From positions 1-12,887 of the forward strand of contig CAKRKK010000050.1 in the NCBI GenBank assembly GCA_934358235.1: a DNA stretch of 12,887 bases, written 5' to 3'. Of this stretch, positions 7,502-12,887 are shown one piece after another (the stretch's first letter is position 1; every line of letters starts with the position of its first letter). Under the pieces are notes generated by a model that searched no databases, had not been told where the DNA came from, and was given only the letters and a program-made list of their open reading frames with translations. The position numbers and the translations under genes were made by a program. Source of the stretch: an uncultured Lachnospira sp. GTDB lineage: Bacteria; Bacillota; Clostridia; Lachnospirales; Lachnospiraceae.

Positions 7502-8119
7502 ATGAAAATACTTGTGTTAGCAGATGTTGAGTCTAAATATCTGTGGGATTATTTTGAAAAAGAAAAGCTGGAGGGGATAGATCTGATTCTGTCCTGCGGG
7601 GATCTTCGCGCGGAATATCTGTCTTTTCTAGCTTCTTTTTCCAAGGTGCCAATATTATATGTACGTGGCAATCATGATGATAGTTATGCATTTAAAGAGC
7701 CAGAAGGCTGTACCTGTATAGAAGACAGAATATATGTATATAAAGGGGTACGGATAATGGGACTTGGCGGCTCTATAAGGTATAAGGCAGGTGCGAATCA
7801 GTATACGCAGAGCCAGATGAAAAGAAGAATTGCAAGAATGTGGCCTAAGATAAAGCTGAAAAGGGGCATAGATATTTTACTTACGCATTCGCCAGCAGCA
7901 GGAATAGGCGATGGAGAGGATAATCCACATAAAGGCTTTGAAGCATTTGTGGATATACTTGATAAGTATAAGCCAAAGTATTTTATACATGGGCATGTTC
8001 ATCTTAATTATTCTTTGGAGAATAAAAGAGAAAGAGTGTATAAGAATACAATAATAATCAATGGATATGAAAGATATATATTGGATTATCCTGAAGATGA
8101 TAAGAATAAGCTTACATAA
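7502..8119 (+). CDS. Calcineurin-like metallophosphoesterase
   Basis: A 205-residue cytosolic phosphoesterase, small like YfcE/MJ0936-type phosphodiesterases, with no signal peptide. The metallophosphoesterase motifs appear in order: DVE (8-10), GD (33-34), GNHDD (56-60), LTHSP with H129, and GHVH (164-167). These would bind two metal ions and hydrolyse a phosphomono- or diester; the substrate cannot be read from sequence. Motif I normally reads DxH; here it is DxE, so a first-site ligand differs. The start at 7502 has GAGGAAGG (7492-7499) just upstream and opens MKILVLAD, typical of the fold; a TTG at 7490 overlaps the SD. It follows the BMP fusion gene by 82 bases with no terminator or clear promoter between, so the two are probably co-transcribed and may act in one pathway. 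Confidence 0.87.
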   Translation: MKILVLADVESKYLWDYFEKEKLEGIDLILSCGDLRAEYLSFLASFSKVPILYVRGNHDDSYAFKEPEGCTCIEDRIYVYKGVRIMGLGGSIRYKAGANQYTQSQMKRRIARMWPKIKLKRGIDILLTHSPAAGIGDGEDNPHKGFEAFVDILDKYKPKYFIHGHVHLNYSLENKRERVYKNTIIINGYERYILDYPEDDKNKLT

Positions 8120-8162
8120 TCATTACCTTCATAGCTTGTGGAAGTCGGGCTGCTTGTACACA

Positions 8163-8185
8163 GCTTATAGATACGCTTATAGATA
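8163..8185. repeat. Tandem 11-bp direct repeat upstream of the asd promoter
   Basis: GCTTATAGATA occurs perfectly at 8163-8173 and 8175-8185, a period of 12 bases, 15 bases upstream of the -35 box of the asd promoter. Such spacing, close to one helical turn, could place two protein contacts on one face of the DNA. Binding by an activator is speculation. Confidence 0.5.
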
Positions 8186-8200
8186 ATTTTGGAAAAGTGC

Positions 8201-8229
8201 TTGCAATATACAATTAGGTGTGCTAGTAT
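8201..8229 (+). promoter_or_regulatory. Sigma-A promoter of asd
   Basis: The -35 box is TTGCAA (8201-8206), the spacer is 17 bases, and the -10 box is TAGTAT (8224-8229) with the extended -10 TG at 8221-8222. Transcription would begin near 8236, giving an mRNA leader of about 137 nt before asd. I see no lysine riboswitch or T-box in that leader. Confidence 0.65.
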
Positions 8230-8239
8230 GTTCAAAGTG

Positions 8240-8291
8240 CTAAAAAACAAATGTACGCCGTAGAAAGACAAAAAGCGGTATTTGTTTTTAG
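8240..8291 (+). other. Hairpin in the asd leader
   Basis: CTAAAAAACAAAT (8240-8252) pairs with ATTTGTTTTTAG (8280-8291) over 12 bp with a single A bulged. Inside, CCG (8258-8260) can pair with CGG (8276-8278), leaving an A-rich loop. The stem starts about 4 nt after the predicted transcript start. No T-run follows it, so it is not a terminator. Stabilisation of the 5' end is a possible role. Confidence 0.45.
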
Positions 8292-8319
8292 AAAAAATTA
8301 AGAAAAATAAAATGTAAAG

Positions 8320-8338
8320 TGTAAATGTATATTTTACA
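8320..8338. repeat. TGTAAA-N7-TTTACA inverted repeat before asd
   Basis: Perfect 6-base arms (8320-8325 and 8333-8338) flank seven bases. The site lies downstream of the predicted promoter and 24 bases ahead of the SD. It could be an operator or a weak RNA stem; the AT-rich composition makes chance occurrence plausible. Confidence 0.25.
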
Positions 8339-8372
8339 TAAGATGTTATAAGCGTAAGAATGGAGGATTATA

Positions 8373-9461
8373 ATGAGCGAGAAGTTAAAGGTTGGTATTC
8401 TTGGTGGTACAGGTATGGTTGGACAGAGATTTATAACATTACTTGAAAACCATCCATGGTTTGATGTTGTGTTAGTTGCAGCTAGTGGACGTTCAGCAGG
8501 CAGACTTTATGAAGAGGCCGTTGAGGGACGTTGGAAGATGCAGACTCCTATGCCAGAGTATGTTAAGAAGATGTCAGTATATGATATGGATAAGGACTTT
8601 GATGAAATAGTATCAAAGGTTGATTTCGTATTCTGTGCTGTTAATATGCCAAAGAATGAAATTAAGGCTTTAGAAGAAAGATATGCTAAGGCAGAGGTTC
8701 CAGTAGTATCTAACAATAGTGCTAACCGTTGGACACCAGATGTACCTATGATTCTTCCAGAAGTTAATCCAGAACATACAAAGGTTATAGAGGCACAGAA
8801 GAAGAGACTTGGAACAACAAGAGGCTTCGTTGCCGTTAAACCTAACTGTTCTATCCAGAGTTATGCGCCAGCTCTTGCAGCACTTAAGGAATTCGAACCA
8901 AAGCTTGTTGTTGCTACAACTTATCAGGCAATATCAGGTGCAGGCAAGACATTTGAACAGTGGCCAGAGATGGTAGAAAATATTATTCCATATATTGGTG
9001 GAGAAGAGGAAAAGTCAGAAAAGGAACCTCTTAGAATTCTTGGTAAAGTGGAGAATGGCGAAATCGTACCTGCAACAGAACCAGTTATTACATGCCAGTG
9101 CTTAAGAGTACCTGTTCTTGACGGACATACAGCTGCTGTATTTGTTAACTTTGGTAAGAAGCCAACTAAGGAACAGATTATAGAAAAGTGGAGAAGCTTT
9201 AAGGGCGCACCACAGGAATTAAATCTTCCTTCAGCTCCAAAGCAGTTTATACAGTATCTTGAAGAAGATGACCGTCCACAGGTTAAGCTTGATGTTAACT
9301 ATGAGAATGGTATGGGCATCTCACTTGGAAGATTAAGAGAGGACAGCGTGTTTGATTATAAGTTTGTAGGACTTTCTCATAATACATTAAGAGGAGCAGC
9401 CGGTGGAGCAGTTCTTTGTGCAGAACTTCTTAAGGCTCAGGGTTATATTACAGCTAAATAA
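8373..9461 (+). CDS. asd: Aspartate-semialdehyde dehydrogenase, archaeal/fungal type
   Basis: It reduces aspartyl-4-phosphate to aspartate 4-semialdehyde with NADPH, the branch step toward lysine/diaminopimelate, threonine and methionine, in the cytosol. The 362-residue length and sequence fit the archaeal/fungal (HOM2-like) class rather than the E. coli class. Visible elements: dinucleotide-binding GGTGMVGQ (11-18); SNNSANRW (113-120); active-site Cys159 in KPNCSIQSYAPAL; SGAGKT (188-193); probable catalytic His252 in GHTAAVFVNF; GISLGRLRED near the end. Nothing is missing. The ATG at 8373 has GGAGGA (8362-8367) 5 nt upstream. It has its own promoter and terminator, so it is a single-gene unit. 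The related malonyl-CoA reductase of Sulfolobus belongs to the same fold but is unlikely in this context. Confidence 0.96.
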   Translation: MSEKLKVGILGGTGMVGQRFITLLENHPWFDVVLVAASGRSAGRLYEEAVEGRWKMQTPMPEYVKKMSVYDMDKDFDEIVSKVDFVFCAVNMPKNEIKALEERYAKAEVPVVSNNSANRWTPDVPMILPEVNPEHTKVIEAQKKRLGTTRGFVAVKPNCSIQSYAPALAALKEFEPKLVVATTYQAISGAGKTFEQWPEMVENIIPYIGGEEEKSEKEPLRILGKVENGEIVPATEPVITCQCLRVPVLDGHTAAVFVNFGKKPTKEQIIEKWRSFKGAPQELNLPSAPKQFIQYLEEDDRPQVKLDVNYENGMGISLGRLREDSVFDYKFVGLSHNTLRGAAGGAVLCAELLKAQGYITAK

Positions 9462-9504
9462 TAGATAATAGATTTTGTGTTATTATCAAACCGGAAGGTA
9501 TAGA

Positions 9505-9546
9505 AGAATTGCTGCAGATAAGCATGTCTGTGGCGATTCTTTTTTT
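9505..9546 (+). terminator. Intrinsic terminator of asd
   Basis: A 14-bp stem (9505-9518 with 9527-9540), including three G-U pairs, has an 8-nt loop and runs into seven T (9540-9546). It lies 43 bases after the asd stop codon. Confidence 0.92.
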
Positions 9547-9588
9547 ATGTCTTTTTTTATGCACTGTTTTATGCCTTGATAGAAGCTT

Positions 9589-9617
9589 TTGCATTTTATA
9601 AGATTATAATTTATAAT
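9589..9617 (+). promoter_or_regulatory. Sigma-A promoter of topB
   Basis: The -35 box is TTGCAT (9589-9594), the spacer is 17 bases, and the -10 box is a perfect TATAAT (9612-9617). Transcription would begin near 9624, giving a leader of about 66 nt before topB. Confidence 0.7.
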
Positions 9618-9657
9618 AAATACTATTAGCCAGAATTTGATGATATACTGGTATTAG

Positions 9658-9689
9658 AAAGGAACGAGTTAATTAACTCAACATAATAT
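9658..9689 (+). promoter_or_regulatory. Displaced SD and 14-bp palindrome in the topB leader
   Basis: The only SD-like sequence, AAAGGA (9658-9663), lies about 26 bases ahead of the ATG, too far for normal initiation. Between them is a perfect palindrome GAGTTAATTAACTC (9666-9679). Folded as a 5-bp stem with a 4-nt loop it would bring the SD to about 12 nt from the start. As DNA it could equally be a dimeric repressor site about 42 bases after the predicted transcript start. An in-frame stop at 9684-9686 excludes a start upstream. Confidence 0.5.
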
Positions 9690-11732
9690 ATGAGTCAAAA
9701 AAATGTTTACATAGCGGAGAAACCTAGCGTTGCCCAGGAATTTGCAAAGGCATTGCATGTGGATTTTAAGAGAAGGGACGGATATTTAGAGGCAGATGAG
9801 CATATTGTAACGTGGTGTGTGGGACATCTGGTTACTATGTGCTATCCTGATGCGTATGATGAGAATCTTAAAAAGTGGAGATTTGATACGCTGCCATTTA
9901 TTCCACAGCAGTTCAAGTATGAGGTTATACCAGCGGTAAAGAAACAGTTTGATATAGTTAAAGGGATTCTTAACAGGCAGGATGTTGATACAATATATGT
10001 GTGTACCGATTCAGGACGGGAAGGAGAATATATATACAGGCTTGTAAGGCAGGAAGCACATGTAACAGGAAAGCATGAAAAAAGAGTGTGGATAGATTCA
10101 CAGACGGAGGAAGAAATATTAAAGGGGATTAATGAAGCCAAGGATATATCAGAATATGACAATTTAAGTGCTGCAGCTTACCTTCGCGCTAAGGAGGATT
10201 ACCTTATGGGAATTAATTTCTCAAGGGTTCTTACACTTAAGTATGGAAGAAACATAGCTAATTATCTGCATGAGGACAGGGCGGTAGTATCAGTTGGAAG
10301 AGTTATGACCTGTGTTCTTGGTATGGTGGTAAGAAGAGAGCGTGAGATAAGAAGCTTTGTAAAAACACCATTTTTCAGAGTTGTTGGAAATGCAGCTATC
10401 AATGATAATACATTTGATGCGGAATGGAGAGTGTGTGAGCAGAGCAGATACTATGGAACTCCTTATCTTTACAAGGATAATGGCTTTAAAGAAAGAGAAA
10501 AGGCAGAGGAGCTGGTAGGAATATTATCTAATCCGCTTCCTGCACAGGGGATAGTTAAATCGGTAGAAAGAAAGAAGGAAACCAAGAATCCTCCATTGCT
10601 TTATAATCTTGCTGAGATTCAGAACGAATGTAGTAAGCTGTTTAAAATAAGTCCCGACCAGACATTAAATATAATACAGGAATTGTATGAGAAGAAGCTG
10701 GTAACATATCCAAGAACAGATGCGCGTGTGCTCTCTACGGCTGTGTGTAAGGAAATATATAAGAATATAGGCGGCCTAAGGAATTATGTGCAGGTAAAGG
10801 ACATCGCAGCCGAGGTCCTGGATAATAAGATGTATATGGGGATAGAAAAGACAAGGTATTGTAATGATAAAGCAATAACGGACCATTATGCCATAATACC
10901 AACCGGACAAGGGCTGAATAACTTAGCTTCGTTATCGGTTACAGCGCAGAGAACCTACGAAATAATAGTCAGAAGGTTTCTTAGCATATTTTATCCGGCG
11001 GCTGTATATCAGAAGCTGAGTATTATTGCTGCTGTCAATGCAGAAGACATGTATTCAGGCTTTAAGGTGCTTGTTAATGAAGGCTATCTTAAGGTTACTA
11101 ATAATTCCTTTGCTAAAAATAAGAGTTCGCAGGCTGCGGGTGGACAGTCAGAGAATGCAGCTAAGGATAATAATAAGGCAGATGATGGGAATAATAAGGC
11201 AGATGCAGGATTGCTGGAGAGTTTAAAGAGCATCAGAAAGGGTTCAACGCTTACATTTACAGAGTTTAATGTTAAAGAAGGAGAAACATCTCCACCTAAA
11301 AGGTATAATTCAGGTTCAATCATTCTTGCTATGGAGAATGCAGGACAGCTAATAGAGGATGAAGAGCTGCGTGCACAGATAAAGGGAAGCGGGATTGGAA
11401 CAAGTGCTACCCGTGCAGAAATATTAAAGAAGCTGAATGTTAACAAGTATATATTTATTAATTCAAAAACACAGATAATTACTCCGACACTGCTTGGAGA
11501 GATTATATATGATGTTGTTGATAATTCAATCAGGCAGTTGCTTAATCCCGAGCTTACTGCAAGCTGGGAAAAGGGACTTACATATGTTGCAGAGGGAAGT
11601 ATAACGTCAGAGGAGTATATGCAGAAGTTATCAGGTTTTGTGACAAGAAGAACAACAGCGGTAAAGGGTCTTAATAACCAGACACAGCTTATTACCTTGT
11701 TTAATGCAGCCGCTAAGAATTATAAGCGTTGA
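9690..11732 (+). CDS. topB: DNA topoisomerase III (type IA)
   Basis: It cuts one DNA strand, passes another through and reseals, mainly decatenating replication and recombination intermediates. The 680 residues contain: TOPRIM with Glu10 in VYIAEKPSVAQ and DSGREGE (107-113); central gate domains; active-site Tyr340 in VTYPRTDAR; AITDHYAIIPT (395-405); and GSGIGTSATRAEIL (567-579). No C-terminal zinc fingers follow, as is usual for TopB rather than TopA. The second TOPRIM aspartate (DxD) is glycine here, a form I also recall from many TopB of Firmicutes and Bacteroidetes. Residues about 474-510 form a polar, low-complexity insert (Asn, Lys, Ala, Asp, Gly). The start at 9690 is fixed by an upstream stop although no SD is at normal spacing. 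Neighbours are chromosomal housekeeping genes, so an origin from a conjugative element is not indicated. Confidence 0.93.
   Translation: MSQKNVYIAEKPSVAQEFAKALHVDFKRRDGYLEADEHIVTWCVGHLVTMCYPDAYDENLKKWRFDTLPFIPQQFKYEVIPAVKKQFDIVKGILNRQDVDTIYVCTDSGREGEYIYRLVRQEAHVTGKHEKRVWIDSQTEEEILKGINEAKDISEYDNLSAAAYLRAKEDYLMGINFSRVLTLKYGRNIANYLHEDRAVVSVGRVMTCVLGMVVRREREIRSFVKTPFFRVVGNAAINDNTFDAEWRVCEQSRYYGTPYLYKDNGFKEREKAEELVGILSNPLPAQGIVKSVERKKETKNPPLLYNLAEIQNECSKLFKISPDQTLNIIQELYEKKLVTYPRTDARVLSTAVCKEIYKNIGGLRNYVQVKDIAAEVLDNKMYMGIEKTRYCNDKAITDHYAIIPTGQGLNNLASLSVTAQRTYEIIVRRFLSIFYPAAVYQKLSIIAAVNAEDMYSGFKVLVNEGYLKVTNNSFAKNKSSQAAGGQSENAAKDNNKADDGNNKADAGLLESLKSIRKGSTLTFTEFNVKEGETSPPKRYNSGSIILAMENAGQLIEDEELRAQIKGSGIGTSATRAEILKKLNVNKYIFINSKTQIITPTLLGEIIYDVVDNSIRQLLNPELTASWEKGLTYVAEGSITSEEYMQKLSGFVTRRTTAVKGLNNQTQLITLFNAAAKNYKR
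11169..11205 (+). repeat. 16-bp direct repeat inside topB
   Basis: AATAATAAGGCAGATG occurs perfectly at 11169-11184 and 11190-11205, 21 bases apart, which keeps the reading frame. It encodes the repeated peptide NNKAD (494-498 and 501-505) in the low-complexity insert. It looks like a slippage duplication and may vary in copy number between strains. Confidence 0.75.
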
Positions 11733-11812
11733 ATATGGATAATATAATTATGAATACTGTGAAAAACATAGTGAAAATAATAGAAGTGAGAATGACATAA
11801 ATAATTTTCTTA

Positions 11813-11842
11813 TTGCTATAAGTATGGATAATCGTGTATAAT
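11813..11842 (+). promoter_or_regulatory. Sigma-A promoter of glmS
   Basis: The -35 box is TTGCTA (11813-11818), the spacer is 18 bases, and the -10 box is a perfect TATAAT (11837-11842). Transcription would start near 11849, leaving a leader of about 47 nt, too short for a glmS ribozyme. I see no clear terminator between topB and this promoter. Confidence 0.6.
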
Positions 11843-11895
11843 GCTTTGGAAGAAGCTAAAAACAATATTAGTTGATATAAATATGGAGGGTTAAT

Positions 11896-12887
11896 ATGTG
11901 CGGTATTACAGGATATGTAGGAGATAGAGATTGTGCTGATGTGCTTGTTGATGCACTTTCCAAGCTTGAATATAGAGGATATGATTCTGCAGGAATAGCT
12001 GTTTTTGAACATGGAACTATTAAGGTAGAAAAGTGCAAGGGCAGACTTATGAATCTTGTTGAAAAGATGGCAAAGGAGGGTAAGCCTGATGGACATTGCG
12101 GAATAGGCCATACAAGATGGGCTACTCATGGTGAACCATCTGATATTAATTCACATCCTCACGGCAATAAAAGAGTTTCAATAGTACATAACGGTATTAT
12201 TGAGAATTATAAGCAGATTAAGGATTTCCTTATAGCCGAAGGATACAGCTTTATAAGTGAAACAGATACAGAAACAGTAGCCAAGCTGCTTGATTATTAC
12301 TACGATGGTGATCCTCTTGCAACAATAGCAAAGGTTATAGGAGAGATTAAAGGCTCTTATGCGTTAGGCATTATGTTCAGGGATTTTCCAGATACCTTAT
12401 ATGCTGTAAGAAAGGATAGTCCGCTTATAGTTGGTTCAGGAGAGAATGAAAACTTTATTGCCTCAGATGTACCAGCGATAATTCAGTATACAAGAAATTA
12501 TTACCTGCTTGATACGAATGACATAGCTGTTGTAAAGAAGGATTCCATAAGATTCTATGATGTTCATAAAAATGAGCTGTTTAAGGAATTAAATGTGGCA
12601 GACTGGGATGTTGATGCGGCTGAAAAAGGCGGTTTTGAACATTTTATGCTTAAGGAAATACACGAGCAGCCAACAGCAGTAAAGACTACTATAACACCAA
12701 GAATACAGGATGACATGCCAGACTTTACAGCAGAAGGCTTTGATAAAGAAAGGCTAAAGTCTTATAAAAACATATACATAGTAGCCTGTGGAACAGCTAT
12801 GCATGCAGGCATGGTCGGTAAGTATGTTATTGAAAAGCTTGTAAGAGTGCCGGTCAACGTTGATATTGCCTCTGAATTCAGATACAG
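11896..12887 (+). CDS. glmS: Glutamine-fructose-6-phosphate aminotransferase (partial)
   Basis: GlmS converts fructose-6-phosphate and glutamine to glucosamine-6-phosphate, the entry step to UDP-GlcNAc for peptidoglycan. The window holds the first 330 codons plus two bases; the usual length is about 600, so roughly the C-terminal half is cut by the window edge, not by mutation. The start opens MCGITGYVG; Cys2 becomes the N-terminal nucleophile of the class II glutaminase after Met removal. Other glutaminase landmarks are LEYRGYDSAG (24-33), GHTRWATHG (71-79), HNGIIENY (98-105) and ETDTE (122-126). HFMLKEIHEQP (249-259) leads into the first SIS sugar-isomerase domain, which begins around YIVACGTAMHAG (294-305). 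GGAGGG (11885-11890) lies 5 nt before the ATG. It has its own promoter and no ribozyme in its leader. Confidence 0.96.
   Translation, partial: MCGITGYVGDRDCADVLVDALSKLEYRGYDSAGIAVFEHGTIKVEKCKGRLMNLVEKMAKEGKPDGHCGIGHTRWATHGEPSDINSHPHGNKRVSIVHNGIIENYKQIKDFLIAEGYSFISETDTETVAKLLDYYYDGDPLATIAKVIGEIKGSYALGIMFRDFPDTLYAVRKDSPLIVGSGENENFIASDVPAIIQYTRNYYLLDTNDIAVVKKDSIRFYDVHKNELFKELNVADWDVDAAEKGGFEHFMLKEIHEQPTAVKTTITPRIQDDMPDFTAEGFDKERLKSYKNIYIVACGTAMHAGMVGKYVIEKLVRVPVNVDIASEFRY

Noticed and set aside
8086..8271. Minus-strand open frame of 61 codons between the phosphoesterase and asd
   Set aside because: It overlaps the phosphoesterase end and the asd promoter region, and its sequence resembles no known small protein.
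8230..8372. Lysine riboswitch or T-box ahead of asd
   Set aside because: The leader is AT-rich, shorter than a typical L-box, and has no T-box GGTGG-type sequence or following terminator. Only a simple stem is present.
9690..11732. topB as a marker of an integrative conjugative element
   Set aside because: TopB homologues are common in such elements, but the neighbours are asd and glmS, and no relaxase, integrase or transfer genes are present.
11733..11895. glmS ribozyme upstream of glmS
   Set aside because: The predicted transcript leader is only about 47 nt, and the whole AT-rich gap lacks the GC-rich core and the AGCGCC-like cleavage-region sequence expected of the ribozyme.
11713..12129. 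Minus-strand open frame of 138 codons overlapping glmS
   Set aside because: Most of it is antisense to the conserved glutaminase domain of GlmS, with no family resemblance.

Overview
The window is AT-rich DNA with heavy use of AGA and ATA codons, SD-type ribosome binding sites (AGGAGG-like) and sigma-A-type promoters. Together with the gene families present (a DUF4250-type small protein, a clostridial-type TopB, an archaeal/fungal-type aspartate-semialdehyde dehydrogenase, a cytoplasmic BMP-family protein) this points to a Firmicute of class Clostridia, most likely a Lachnospiraceae gut or rumen bacterium. The genus is not determined. I see no insertion sequence, prophage, CRISPR array, tRNA or rRNA; this looks like ordinary chromosome.

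Layout: (1) 1-328, gene-free leader of clpB, with a sigma-A promoter overlapping a degenerate CIRCE (HrcA) operator and a hairpin at the predicted 5' end of the mRNA. (2) 329-2923 (+), clpB disaggregase. (3) 2975-3039, a long hairpin shared by convergent genes, then a 59-residue DUF4250-type gene on the minus strand (3066-3245). (4) 3539-5311 (+), a soluble PAS/GGDEF/GAF-like diguanylate cyclase with its own promoter, ending in a strong terminator. (5) 5485-7419 (+), a protein joining a ParB/Srx-like segment to a BMP (PnrA/Med-type) ligand-binding domain without a signal peptide, followed at close range by a calcineurin-like metallophosphoesterase (7502-8119, +), probably one transcript. (6) 8373-9461 (+), asd, with its own promoter, a leader hairpin and a textbook terminator. 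(7) 9690-11732 (+), topB, with its own promoter and a perfect 14-bp palindrome in place of the usual SD position. (8) 11896-12887 (+), the first 330 codons of glmS, cut by the window edge.

The genes are mostly independent housekeeping units: protein disaggregation (ClpB), lysine/threonine/methionine and diaminopimelate supply (Asd), amino-sugar supply for the cell wall (GlmS), DNA decatenation (TopB). The less ordinary content is signalling: a diguanylate cyclase beside an apparently intracellular BMP-fold sensor paired with a phosphoesterase. No clearly new system is evident. The BMP/ParB-like fusion and its phosphoesterase partner are the best candidates for an undescribed function, and several leader structures deserve a check. 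All promoters, operators and transcription starts are predictions from sequence.
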